NCBI GenBank assembly: GCA_021234155.1
Contig: JAJEKV010000143.1
Span: 1-64,000, forward strand
Origin: Isoetes taiwanensis
Lineage: Eukaryota > Streptophyta > Lycopodiopsida > Isoetales > Isoetaceae
DNA: 64,000 nt
Reading direction: 5' to 3'
Shown here: piece by piece, positions 27,165 through 37,780 of the stretch
Position numbering within the stretch: the stretch's first letter is position 1
Layout: each line of letters begins with the position of its first letter
Position numbers and translations under genes: made by a program
Notes under the pieces: model-generated
Databases searched by the model: none
Told to the model about the DNA's origin: nothing
What the model saw: the letters and a program-made list of their open reading frames with translations, nothing else

Positions 27165-28243
27165 AAAGACATATTGGAAACAAGTAGCACGAGCGGCAAG
27201 CTTTGCGAGTGGTTAATATCCAGGCCTCATACAATCGCCCATATTTGGTTGATGATTTGGTGGAATATCTTGGAGGAAGGGTACGCTTTAGAATGAAGCC
27301 ACCATTTTAACTCTCCCCGCTTGGTGCTAAGATTACTGAGAATTTGTGTCAACGGCAATGGTATTTTGGAGAACAACCGCTAGGTCTACATATGCAGTCA
27401 AGATTGACCGACCTTTGTCTATCATAAGGGCATGCATCTCTGTCATACATCAAGACAAAGTCATACAAGTGGGGAAATAATCAATTACATGGCTGTGGAT
27501 ATTAAAAGAATTAGCGATTTTACATGGCACATGCACGAATTCTGGTGTCTACCTTTGCAGATCACACTCGCATTGATTGTGCTTTATAAAAATGTGGGAC
27601 TAGCCGCAATTGCAACCTTGGTTGCCACCATGGTTCTTGTTGCTGCAAACACCCCACTTGCAAGCGGGTAAAAGCATGTTAGGGTGTACCACTTTTGGAA
27701 CCTGCAAAAGTACATACACTAGGTACTTCAGAACTGGGTACTTTCTCATTTTTCTTTCCATTAAAACTAATACAAAAGTCCAAAATAAAAGTCAAGGCCA
27801 TGTTAATATTCAAAGTTAAGATAAAGATAATGTTATCGGAGACCAGTATATATATAAAAAGTTCTAAAACATACCTTATACTGAGATATTATACAGGTAC
27901 CCAGTACCCAGTCCTGGCTACCTTTTTAGGTACTTTTTTGGTCACTAAATAATAATTTTTAAGGGACACCCTAACATGCTTTTACCCAAGCATGCAAAAG
28001 AAGTTTCATAACAAAATGATGTAAGCAAAAGACAAGCGCATGAAAGCCACTACAGAATGCCTTAGAAGCATGAAGATATTGAAATTGCAGGCATGGGAGA
28101 AAGCCTACCTAAATAAATTAGAAAACCTTAGAACAAAAGAGTATGGTTGGCTTTCTAAAATTTTCATGGTAACGGTTGCTGAGATATTTGCCTTTTGGAC
28201 GACACCAACAGTGGTGTCTGTAGTTACTTTATTGAATATGTAG
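27165..28243 (+). pseudogene. ABCC-type (MRP) ABC transporter fragment
   Basis: Sequence from the first transmembrane domain of an ABCC transporter, the family that moves conjugates across the vacuolar membrane. Recognisable segments in order are PYLVDDLVEYLGGR, ENLCQRQWYFG, HTSRQSHTSGEIINYMAVDI, ISDFTWHMHEFW, PLQITLALIVLYKNVG, then after an insertion MKATTECLRSMKILKLQAWE and ending at SVVTL. No nucleotide-binding domain is present. The frame is broken near 27.42 kb and by a MITE at 27666-27987. A partial, non-functional gene copy. Confidence 0.85.
27666..27987. mobile_element. 322-bp MITE with 22-bp perfect terminal inverted repeats
   Basis: The left end GGGTAAAAGCATGTTAGG.. (27666-27687) is exactly complementary to the right end (27966-27987). 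It is flanked by AAGC on both sides (27662-27665 and 27988-27991), a 4-bp target duplication; CAAGC is also possible if one C is counted differently. It splits the ABCC coding sequence between NTPLA and MQKKFHNK. The superfamily is not certain from TIR and TSD alone. There is no open frame of a transposase, so it is non-autonomous. Confidence 0.9.
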
Positions 28244-28249
28244 CATTAT

Positions 28250-30078
28250 GACAGGGGGTTGTTTTTGTATTTTTATACGTTTTTTCCTTATGGTTTTACT
28301 ATGATTTGGCTGCCGTATTGCGCATGGTGTACTAATTAGTACTTCTAGAGCGCATCTAGTATTTCCATGCTCGTTGTGTCATTGTTTTTTTTTTCCCTTG
28401 GCCCTTCACATGCAAGCATCGAGCAGACAAAGATTAGGGCTTCTTGCCGTGGGTCGTTTCGTAAGGCAGACAGGTATGCCAAAGTTTAGGGTTTGCTGGC
28501 CGCTTGGAGCAGGTTATTTTACATGTCCCTCACTCTTGAGTTAGGACAAGGAATCCAAGCAGCTTCAAGGAGCTATTTAAGGTCCCGTGATCGCCCATTC
28601 TTTGCATTGATTGATCGTAAAACAGACCCATCTCGGCATCGAATCGGGGTATTTTAGGGTTTCTTTAGAAGCCACTCCATCCTTTTTTAGAAGAAGCCAC
28701 TCCGTTCTGAGCTTGTTGGAGAATATGGATTCAGAAACATATGTTATGGAGATAGTTTAGGGGATCCGTGATGCTGCTAGAATGCTCTTACTTTCGGATT
28801 TACATAAAAAGGACCAGAGGCCAATGTTTTTAGGCATTCAACAATTTCTTAACGGATTCAAAAAATTTATTCGATTCCACAAAACGGAGTAAGTAGTCGC
28901 CATTGTCATTGCTTCTTGTATTAATTTTTTTTCATTACTTCTTATTAGTAATCTGACATTTGCATGTAGCTCTATATTCTCCTGACAGGACCCACTTTTG
29001 TGAAGAACGAACAGATAAAATTTATGGAAGAGGCCTTGCAAAACCTTCCAGCAGAAGAATAATTGACAACAGTAGCAGGCAAGAAGTAAGAAGGCTTAGT
29101 TTTCATTTTTGCATTAGAACCGTGTGTCTCGGACAACTTATCTTAGGGTCCAGGATAAATGGCAACATTATGGATGCAATGTTGTCACTTCTCCCCCTCG
29201 CGGCACCATTTGTTTGACTTGTAATCTTTGCCATATTGGTTTTATGGCACAACATTTCCAATAAAGGTAAAGTATTAAACCTGCCACACTTAGGGTCCCT
29301 GTAACAGCAATTGCTACTGCAGTCAAATGAGAAGAGCTAGGGGAGCCATTTGAATTAGCAGAGTAGACTGGAGCAGGTGAGCCTAGAGGACTAGAACTTA
29401 AAATGGGGTTGTAGGAATGGCGAAGGTGGCGATGTGGATGCGGGTGGAACCGAGATGGGGAACAGTGCAGCAGATGTGCAACCGCAAAAGCGTAAGCGAG
29501 GACTTGGTGCAGGAGATGGAAGTTTGAAGTGTGGAAACAGAAGCCATCTCATGCACTCCATGGATTTTGACTTCTGGAAACATCATCATAACCTCAATTT
29601 ACTATTATTATTTTAGCTAGTTAACTATTCATTTATGCAGGCCTTTCACATTGCCTGCGACATTAACATATTGGCTTCTATGGATGCATAAAAAATTGGC
29701 ATCCACAGATCTTGTATCTGCAATGCACGATGTACCTGAAATAGAATAGATTTTAGTGTTCATATGACTGGGGATATGACTGGGGGTGTTCAATATTAAC
29801 AAATTCCAAAATCCAAACGGGTTGGAAACGAAGGAGCTATGTTGTCTTTTTCGTTCGTAATATTATACTACATATTCTCAGGTTAGCCTATGGATTTAAT
29901 TAGCCTATAACTTGAGTATGTGATTTGGCAAATTCTAAAATAATTTTTATAACTTGAGTATGTGGTGCAGCACCTCAGTTTTTTTCCAATGCATTTATCT
30001 TGTTTTCTTTGTCTGGTTTTGTTAGGGCCCGAAGGGCCCAAATTTTTTTTTTTAACTACCAACATATAACTAACATTT
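28250..30078. other. Intergenic DNA, no supported gene
   Basis: No recognisable coding segment. A 16-bp sequence ATAACTTGAGTATGTG is repeated near 29.91 and 29.95 kb. Confidence 0.45.
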
Positions 30079-30473
30079 ACATTATTAATACAAACCATTG
30101 CATCTAACTCATTTAAATGAAAATCCCCCTGAAACCTCCTTTGGTTTGGGTGCATATTCACACGGGGGGTTACGTAGGGCAGCGAGAGCCCCTACAATAC
30201 ATGTACAAAATTAACACCATTAAGTACATTCCCTCAAATCTTATAGTATTTTGCAAACCTCAATATACAGTATACAAAAACTTGTACATGCATACCCCAC
30301 AAACGAGGATCACTATGTACGGTCCAGATCTTGGAATAAAGAGCAAATATGCCCATCTGACAGCTCTCGTTGCCCGGAGTAACCCCCCGTGTGAATATGC
30401 ACCCAAACCAAAGGAGGTTTCAGGGGGATTTTCATTTAAATGAGTTAGATGCAATGGTTTGTATTAATAATGT
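30079..30473. mobile_element. Foldback element with 111-bp inverted arms
   Basis: Left arm 30079-30189 and right arm 30363-30473 are inverted copies differing at only about four positions, separated by a 173-bp loop. Both contain AACTCATTTAAATGAAAATC and CACGGGGGGTTAC. A transcript would fold into a long hairpin. A related single arm lies at 23.50-23.64 kb, which makes this a mobile family rather than a local inversion. No clear target duplication was seen. Confidence 0.85.
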
Positions 30474-30894
30474 TACAAAGAATACCACTCACGGCTGGGA
30501 GAGTGCTTTCTGTACTGGCAACAATTCAGGTGCTTCAGGGAGCGTAAGCCTGTAGAACATGGAGCTCCAGTAAAAACCAGGTACGATTTCTTTTCTATTT
30601 TTGAATTTCTTGTATTCTTTCTTTTCCTAGTCCTTTCTTGTTGGAACTACCGCAGTAGATTGTTCTTCAAGCACAAGAAGATAAAGAAAAGAGAGAAGGA
30701 AAAGTATTGAACGTAGGTCGGTGGTTTCCTCCTATAGGTTGAGTCAAGGCACAGTTGCTAGTGCGGTCATGTTTTTATGTTGTTGTGTCATATTTTTATG
30801 TTGTTCAACAATGATATTTGACCTGCTCAACTGGCTTTTAAGGTGGAGCCAAATCAAGAGTTGAAGGGACTTCTTTGTAACGGCGCATATTGTC

Positions 30895-30987
30895 TTCCAG
30901 CTAAAGTTACAGAGGACTCTTGTAGGAAAGAGTACGTGCAAATCTTCTTTCAACTAAAGTTATAGAGGACTCTTTTAGGAAATAGTG
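30895..30987. repeat. Short tandem duplication, unit about 54 bp
   Basis: CTAAAGTTA.AGAGGACTCTT.TAGGAAA.AG occurs twice in direct orientation. Confidence 0.7.
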
Positions 30988-31389
30988 AGGTATGCTGTGC
31001 GTTTGGAATAATGTCATAACATTTCTTGCTAAGATCTTGTCTTTACTTATTGTAAAATGAATTTGTTGTGTAGTTTTGTTTATTTTCATAGGAATGTTTT
31101 TGGATGAAATTAGAAATTAAATATCTTGTTGAAGAGGCCAGGTTAAATATCTCATTGCAAAGCATGATTTCATTAATTAGAGAAATTTGGAATTCTCGTT
31201 TAGCATGAAATAGGTTAGCGGGTAGCCATATACTACAAAAACTACTACCAACTGAGTAAAAGTTGGCGTTTTATTGCATAAATTCTGCAAATGATTCAGT
31301 GTTCTTCGGAAATATAATTTTTACAGGTAATGCAAAGGTCCATCGCGAGTAGAATGTAGTAGGAGAGAATGCTCAAGCTTGTCGCAAGA

Positions 31390-31403
31390 ATCGCGAACGC
31401 GAT
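31390..31403. repeat. ATCGCG..CGCGAT palindrome, copy 1
   Basis: ATCGCGAACGCGAT followed by GTTTCGCAGCTGAAA. A degenerate member of the palindrome family spread over 31.4-37.1 kb. Confidence 0.6.
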
Positions 31404-31539
31404 GTTTCGCAGCTGAAAGGAGACAAAATAATGAGCCTTTTATTAAAACCATATGAGAGCATTGTGTTAAAAGAAGGTACCGAGGAGCAAGCATATCACA
31501 AAAAATTCAGTATTTAAAGCCATATAATTGCTACAGAGG

Positions 31540-31553
31540 ATCGCGGTCGCGAT
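31540..31553. repeat. ATCGCG..CGCGAT palindrome, copy 2
   Basis: ATCGCGGTCGCGAT followed by TATTTTCAGC. Confidence 0.65.
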
Positions 31554-31664
31554 TATTTTCAGCATTAAACATATGGTAAAAGATATGGTTAAAGACAAAA
31601 AGATATGGTAATACATATTCCTGAAACCAAAATTTCTATTGAAGGAAGTAATATACAACATTCA

Positions 31665-32318
31665 TTATTCTGATTGTGTTTCAGATACTTGATCAGGTAT
31701 CACACCCATTTCATTGGCCATGCGGATGACATGCTCTCTACCCAATTCCATAGCTTGTGTTGTGTCCAACTCTGAATAACCTGTGACCTCTGGAATCTCA
31801 ACACCCATGGCGTTTGCGATGCGCTGCAGATGTGAATCAGGCTCCCATTTTTCACTGTCCACTGCACTGCTCCCGCCTATAAGTTCCTTCTCCGCTTCAG
31901 TAGCAATCTGCTGTGGATGAAAGAGCTTCTGCTTCTTGTTGTGTACCTGATGCTCTTGTGTCCCAAGAAGCTCATCTTGGTCAGTTTCCATGTGCTGTTG
32001 GTCTGCTTCCATGTGCTGCTGGTTTGTTTCCATGTGTTCTACGCCCACGTATTCAAACTTATGTTTGCCTGTCAAGAAAGGCATGTACCCATCAAGCTTC
32101 TCATTAAGTGCACTCAATTTTTGAAAAGTGGGCTCCAGGGCTTCTATACCTTTTTCCGTCTCTTCAAGCAAGCGTGTTGTTTCTTGCATTCTCTCTTCGT
32201 AGGACTTAGCATCGAGGTTTTCCAAAATGGAATCCAGCTTTGATAGGTCTGTGTTCTGGGTGATACTGATGTTGGGCGCCGGATCGTGCTCAACATTCTC
32301 CTTTCTCCTCTTCTTCAA
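31665..32318 (-). CDS. Uncharacterised 217-residue acidic protein with Gln/His repeats
   Basis: An open minus-strand frame of 217 codons, far longer than chance frames nearby. The N-terminus is basic (MKKRRKEN). A helical, coiled-coil-like stretch follows (ERMQETTRLLEETEKGIEAL), then an imperfect 10-residue repeat of MEADQQH type at about residues 95-112, and an acidic C-terminus with two related segments (NAMGVEIP and NEMGVIPD). The open frame extends upstream without a clear boundary, so it may be the 3' part of the larger decayed minus-strand coding block up to 36.1 kb. I recognise no family. A transposon-encoded protein is possible. Confidence 0.45.
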   Translation of the reverse strand: MKKRRKENVEHDPAPNISITQNTDLSKLDSILENLDAKSYEERMQETTRLLEETEKGIEALEPTFQKLSALNEKLDGYMPFLTGKHKFEYVGVEHMETNQQHMEADQQHMETDQDELLGTQEHQVHNKKQKLFHPQQIATEAEKELIGGSSAVDSEKWEPDSHLQRIANAMGVEIPEVTGYSELDTTQAMELGREHVIRMANEMGVIPDQVSETQSE

Positions 32319-32889
32319 ACCCTCCCCGCACTTTGATTGGCCATTTTCTCAGCGCCAAGAACGCCCTCGTGAAACGGCACACTTTACCCGAAACTGAAGG
32401 CCACGCTTTTTGCCTTGCATAAGAGCAACACGACGAAGCTGTCCCAGCCGAAAAAGAAATCCGTAACGCAACCATCGGTCGGCACCACCGCTCAACAATA
32501 TGGTAGGCATAATGCAGGTTTTTCAAATGGCATTTCAATACAAGATCTCCTTCCATTGCTTTGCCATTTGAATCTTGGTTTGCCCGTAAAAAGAGTCTGA
32601 AATTTCTTTTTATCTTCTCATCGCATCCTCATTACCCGTTAGCGGCATTGGAGGCAATGGTGTTGACTTAGGAGCCTTGCCGCGGTGGGAGATAGGCGAA
32701 GCTCCAGCTCTAGTTGCACGGGTGCTACACCTAACATCACTCCCTGTTAATGCACATATGACTAATATAGTAATTGATGTTCTTTCACCATTCGCTTACT
32801 CTCCCATCCCGCTTCTTCATAAGAACCTAAAGATAGGTGGCCACCAATTTGCTTCCCGACCGTACAAACAATTGGGCAAATTCACCGAA

Positions 32890-33125
32890 GCATGATAATA
32901 ACCAAGTGATAAACTTTGGCAATCGCCATGGTAGCTATCCTTGTAAATAGATCTGTGTATTTCTTGCAATCCCATACCTTGTTCATCCCTCTGATGTCAA
33001 TAAATATCAATGTCGCATTCTCCGACACTTGGGAGGAAGTAGGGATGCCATCCTTTGTCACCGCTATGACAATATTTTTCTTTTCCTTTCTTTTTCTAGC
33101 CTCTTCCTGGCTTTAGAATATTCCC
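32890..33125 (-). pseudogene. Decayed coding segment, unrecognised
   Basis: A minus-strand reading gives a protein-like stretch with VTKDGIPTSSQVSENATLIF and IDIRGMNKVWDCKKYTDLF, ending in a stop. It lies between the 217-residue frame and the GNHS segment on the same strand, so it may belong to the same decayed gene. Family unknown. Confidence 0.35.
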
Positions 33126-33684
33126 CGATTGGCTCCGAAAAGGCTACGTAGGTTACCTAGTGTATGATCCTTGTTATAATTAGCCTTCACGTACTGTGAT
33201 TTCGGTATCCGATATATCCAAGATTCTCTGCTCACCAAATCAGAAAAGCCTCAAAGCAATTCCTCCCAAATATCGAAATCCTTTTGCAGAAATTTGTGGC
33301 ATAAGATAAAATTTCGCTACCATAAAAGTGAGGGTTCTCATGTCGGTTGTTCGTTGTTTGCAATCAAATCTCCCGCTATAACCCGACCGCACCTTTAAAT
33401 ACGCTTTTGCCTTCTATAATCTCATCGAAAGTACCGTGACACCTCTCAGATTCGACATACCTCAGAGCAACCGAGCCGTGTCTTGTTAAAGAAGTCTTTG
33501 GATGGCTTGTCCGAAACTCACCATGGTCGCCATCGAAGCTTTACGACTCACCCACGCATCGCAACTTCCATTAACTTCTTGAAAACCTTCTCATCCATAA
33601 AATGAATTGCTTTTCATCCTTAAGCTCCCCGCACTTTCAAGGTGGTCGTTGCAATTTCATGGAAACTCCGCGAAGCAAAGGTCA

Positions 33685-34403
33685 TCAAGATCGCGGGTCG
33701 CGATGTTGGCGTAGAAAATAAATAAATACCTTCCAAGCTGAAGTTGTAGCTGTCCCTATAGGTCCTTGTGGAGGACAGCCATAAGCCTTGTGCTGATGAC
33801 GAAGTTGTTGCAGTTTTTCAATCAGTGGCTCTCTGTACACGGTGTTTGCAATTACTTCGTTGCATTGTATACTCAACTCTATATATTCCTTGTCTGTAAG
33901 ATTTCCGTTGAGCACCCTCGATCTTCTTCTAGCATATACTTTGGCAAATTCTCGTTGCTGCTCCAACTGGCCGACGACCGAACAAAGGAGTTGTGCCGCG
34001 CAAATACTGTGGTTGCCAGAAATAATATAAAATTTCTTACCCTTCAAATCTTCTGGATTGCTCCATGTCACCCTCCTCCTGAAAGATAGACAACCATCAA
34101 GTCAAATCTACATAACGAGTGTCCAAAAGATAAAGAATTAGTTACTTGGTAATAGGGTCAAACCAAGACGACGCCGCGATGTGTGAGGACCTCTGTCGGG
34201 TATGTCTTGAAGCTTTTAACCAGAGTTTGAACATGGTCATTTGATCGCATTCTGTGTGTTAAGTTTGCTGGTGCAGGTTCACAATAAAAAATAGAAATCT
34301 TTGTAAACCAATTAACCCCTAAGGGGTAGAACCTTTTGAACTGTTCAAGCTTCTGAGTGGTTTGCTCTGCCATCTTGCGTTCCTCTTCCGGATTGAACTT
34401 CAA
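33685..34403 (-). pseudogene. Decayed coding segment with a ParB-like GNHS motif
   Basis: Two minus-strand frames in series. The first (34403-34158) has SNDHVQTLVKSFKTYPTEVL. The second (34071-33685) has KKFYIISGNHSICAAQLL followed by a charged helical stretch. The spacing of a helix with conserved Ser/Thr-x-Pro and a later GNHS/GNHR-type motif recalls ParB/sulfiredoxin-fold nuclease domains. That similarity is by eye only. A frame break separates the two parts. Confidence 0.35.
33690..33704. repeat. ATCGCG..CGCGAT palindrome, copy 3
   Basis: AAGATCGCGGGTCGCGATGT, with one extra G in the centre. Confidence 0.6.
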
Positions 34404-34842
34404 CTCGACCGAATGGCAAAAGGTGGGGCCATGTCAATGCTAGTCTAGAGGAGGCCTCCGTGAATCGGGGAGGGGTTGAGAACTGGCTGGCCGCGGGCTA
34501 TCTTCAAGGGTGTCGATTTCTAAGGTTAATTTTGAAAGGATCCGAAGTTTTTGTGGAATAAATCCACCGTGATGTAGTGCTATCCGGGGCCTTCAAAGCA
34601 AGAGAGGAAGGTTAATAAATAAAAATGAGGGGTTTATCGTGGATTGTGGTTCTTCAACAACCTTTTTGGTGCCGACGCCTCTCCCAAAGTAGCAATAGGC
34701 TTCACACTCTTTTTTCTTGGCCACCGCTCTTAGCCAATTGGTGTCCATCACGGAGGGCATTTTCTCGTCCCGAACTCGCTTTCAAAGCACGCTTCGGAGG
34801 CTTCTTGTCTCGTAGACAAACCATTTCTCGCATGTCGAAACC

Positions 34843-35225
34843 CTACCAATATATCTCGTTTCCCTTTATTCCCGACAAAGAGAGGGATTCATAGGATGGC
34901 AACACCCAGCCATAACCCTTAGCTGACGTGGGGACGTTTTTCCCTGGTAACGGCTTGTTCATTTTGTCGGGTGTCATCAAAGACGGATCATAATTGCGCC
35001 ATTTCAAAATGTACTCCGTGAACCGCGAATGCTTGTGTGTCCTCAATGTTGCATATGATAGCATCTTGCACATTGTTCTTCGTGGCCTTCCCACATTGCC
35101 ACCACTATGCCAACTTGTTCAACGCCCTCGTTTTTTTCCAAATCAAGTAGAACAGCACGTCCCTTTTCTCGATCACCTTTAATGTGCGGTATGGCCTCAA
35201 TCTTCAATACACCATTTCCTTTCAT
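34843..35225 (-). pseudogene. Decayed coding segments, unrecognised
   Basis: Two overlapping minus-strand frames carry protein-like sequence (KIEAIPHIKGDREKGRAVLL; KWRNYDPSLMTPDKMNK). They are in series with the segments at 33.7-34.4 kb and probably came from one longer gene. No family recognised. Confidence 0.3.
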
Positions 35226-35606
35226 TGGATGGGGTTATAATACGGATGGCTTCGACATCCGGTCCTCGAAACAGAGCAAGTGCTGTAAAGAAAAGCCTGT
35301 GGTGAGTGCCAGATAGGCTGCATAATGTTGTGCAACGAAAAGGTGTAAACTATCAGAGAAACGCCGATCACATCCCGCCAAGCAACTAAAATAGCACTCC
35401 ACACCATCAGCGCCGCTGATGTTGTGTAGCGACCAAAGCACCCAAGAAAAAACAATTCCATCGCTCACGATCCTAGTGATCCTAGTGACCTACTACACTA
35501 CTACTCATGAACATCGCAAGAAAGAAAAATATGCTCGCCAAGACCAGCGGCCACATCTTGTTGAGCAGCCCCAAATATCAAGACATTACAAGACCTAACA
35601 AGCAAG

Positions 35607-35634
35607 ACCGCGGCCGCGATGTTGCTGAGCAGCT
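35607..35634. repeat. ATCGCGGCCGCGAT palindrome, copy 4
   Basis: GACCGCGGCCGCGATGTTGC followed by TGAGCAGC. It shares its right flank GTTGCTGAGC with the copy at 35671. Confidence 0.75.
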
Positions 35635-35670
35635 ATAGTTATGAAAATATTAGAAGTTCTAGTAGGCAAG

Positions 35671-35698
35671 ATCGCGGCCGCGATGTTGCTGAGCTGAA
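35671..35698. repeat. ATCGCGGCCGCGAT palindrome, copy 5 (perfect)
   Basis: A perfect 14-bp palindrome including a NotI site, followed by GTTGCTGAGCTGAAA. It is the best match to the family consensus. Confidence 0.85.
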
Positions 35699-35849
35699 AT
35701 GTTAGAAATTACCTTCTCTGAGGGAGTCCTTAGGTGCCATGGGATCGCTGGCGGCTGCCGGTAACCTAAATTCGAAGTCGCTTTGAGGGTCAAGAAGGCC
35801 CGAGGTCGAAGGCTCTAAGGCGTGAAGAAATCGCGGGCTTGAAATTTTT

Positions 35850-36133
35850 AGAGATGTTCGAAGCTCAATTTATAGAACGCGGCCGCGAATTTAATTGCCC
35901 GCCCATCATAATGGTGCGTGAAAATCGTACCAGCCATAATGGCATCGCAGCCGGAAGTAATAATTACCGGCCGGCCGCCGCCCCGCCATAAATGCGTTCG
36001 TATAATATACCCGTCCAAAAGGCAAGTAATCCGCATCGGGTCTTTTTCGACTTGAACGTCCGCGTTCAAATTCCTGCCGTAATGTCAATTCATTAAAGGT
36101 ACCTGACACATTATGCAGCCATAAATGCTCCAA
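35850..36133 (-). pseudogene. Decayed coding segment, unrecognised
   Basis: Minus-strand frames with FNELTLRQEFERGRSSRKRP and DADYLPFGRVYYTN. It may be the 5' end of the decayed minus-strand block. No family recognised. Confidence 0.25.
35878..35889. repeat. CGCGGCCGCG palindrome, copy 6
   Basis: ACGCGGCCGCGAAT, a shortened copy of the family. Confidence 0.6.
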
Positions 36134-36982
36134 AAACTGGATTACTGGACGGACAAAGGATCAGAAAATTTGAATTGATAACAAACATTTCAAGTGAAAG
36201 CGGAAAAAGCCAATTCAAATTTCATTGTTTTGCAAGATCTTCGAGACGCCGAGTCGCCCTAAAAGCCGGGCCAAGTTCGGGCAAGGATTTGCTGCAGAAT
36301 CCCGCATCCATTGAAGCCGCTGACGAGGGCACTGATAATCCGCTTGCACTCCGCCACTACACATTTGGAATTCTTCAACTGCATCGAATTCAGGGTTTCG
36401 GGCGAGGTAAAAGGCCTATTCTGATGCATATCACTCAGTAAAGTGAATTCAAAGTTTATGTTGCACTGAATTTCAATTATAACTACAACCTCCGAGTCTC
36501 TACACTAACATCACTATGTATTGCATGGATTGATAAGATACCTCCTGATACTTTGGTGCAACTATGTAAAAATAGATGTTCTAAGCAAACCTGTGCACTC
36601 TGGTGTGTTTATTATATAATGTAAACGTGTTTCAAGTATATGCTTTCTTTCTCCACGTGGATGATACAAAACACTGTTTTTTATGACAACTGCCTTCTCG
36701 ACGGTCCTTGGCTACAAGTAGACGTTGACGCCACCCTATTCTGTGAGGTATGAGTAATGCTTTAGTCCGTAAGTCAATCGTTTAACTATTGTGGGCCGAG
36801 ATCGCTGGCCGCCATACCTTCAACCATCTACACTTGTTACTTACCAAAGAACTCCCAGCCTATCGATAACTATGAGTTGAAACCACTTGCTAACCTCAAA
36901 TGTTATTTGCACATGAGTTCTTATCGAAACAAATTAGTGTGAATGCTTGCAAAAGCGCCACCGTTCTTGCCCATGCTCGATA

Positions 36983-36999
36983 AGATCGCGGTGGCGAAA
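36983..36999. repeat. ATCGCGG..GCGA palindrome, copy 7 (degenerate)
   Basis: AGATCGCGGTGGCGAAA, with mismatches in the right half. Confidence 0.5.
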
Positions 37000-37071
37000 G
37001 TTCAACATTTTTAATTTATGAGTTGCTATTTTTTGTAGTACTTTTATGATCCACGGTGCTTTTTGCTCACC

Positions 37072-37098
37072 AGGGATCGCGGCCGCGATATTCCCTGC
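37072..37098. repeat. Extended ATCGCGGCCGCGAT palindrome, copy 8
   Basis: The 14-bp core is enclosed by a further inverted pair, CAGGGA on the left and TCCCTG on the right, giving a near-perfect hairpin of about 27 bp. Confidence 0.8.
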
Positions 37099-37450
37099 AC
37101 CTCTTGTTTGCGGGATGGCGGATGTAATTCGCTATATCCGGCGGGGGAAAAAAGGTGGCGAGGGAAGAGTCCACAATTTCCGAAAGCCATCACACCGGAT
37201 TTCCGTCCCTGAGGGTATGGTTGTTGTTTCAATTGTGAATGTTTTGGAAGGATAGTTGCCGCTACCAATTCCCCAAATGGAAATAGAAAAAATGGGTGAA
37301 GCCTGTGGGGCTTTTGTGTTGTGGTACAAGAAGGACATTCTTTGCTCAACTTGTTAGAGAGGAGGAAGCTTGCACCCCACCAGTCGATAAAACGCATACA
37401 ATCGGCGGGACGAGAGGCAATGAGGGGTTAGCCAAGAATGAGACTTAATC

Positions 37451-37780
37451 ATGTGCAAGGGGCTTTCTAGAGATGAGTTAGTTGAGAAGGCATGCACACT
37501 CATGCATGAATGCTGCAACATGGCTTATGCCTATGGTGTTATCGTTTTTGCCGATCCAAACCATGCTGTGTCTGACGTGAAGTTAGGGGAAGGCTCGATA
37601 GCTGCTACTATCATGAGCATATTTCCAATGCCTGAAAAGATGTCTATGCGCTGCCAGGCCTATGCAGAAATGCCCCAACTGCATGACCTTGTGAGATGGC
37701 CCATAGCCTTCGTGCTCGTTGAAAACATTCCGGTTTCTACTCTGCGGGTTCGCGATGAAGGAGAAGGATGTGGAGAATGA
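37451..37780 (+). pseudogene. Unrecognised open frame upstream of the DUF7869-like gene
   Basis: A 110-codon frame with protein-like composition (CNMAYAYGVIVFADPNHAV; GEGSIAATIMSIFPMPEKMS). It precedes the DUF7869-like pseudogene on the same strand and may be part of the same transposon gene. Between 38.0 and 38.5 kb further short coding-like pieces appear in changing frames. Family unknown. Confidence 0.3.

Larger units (their letters stand above)
36175..37450. other. Intergenic DNA, no supported gene
   Basis: The frame at 36175-36441 (SGKDLLQNPASIEAADEGTD region) has a protein-like composition but no known motif and no clear gene limits. Confidence 0.4.

Noticed and set aside
29434-29616. 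Short frame with a KKR-like basic stretch
   Set aside because: 60 codons, no homology recognised and no supporting context.
31390-37098. Endogenised giant-virus or bacterial island in the GC-palindrome block
   Set aside because: No capsid, polymerase or other viral hallmark, and no intact prokaryote-like genes. The ParB-like resemblance alone is too weak.
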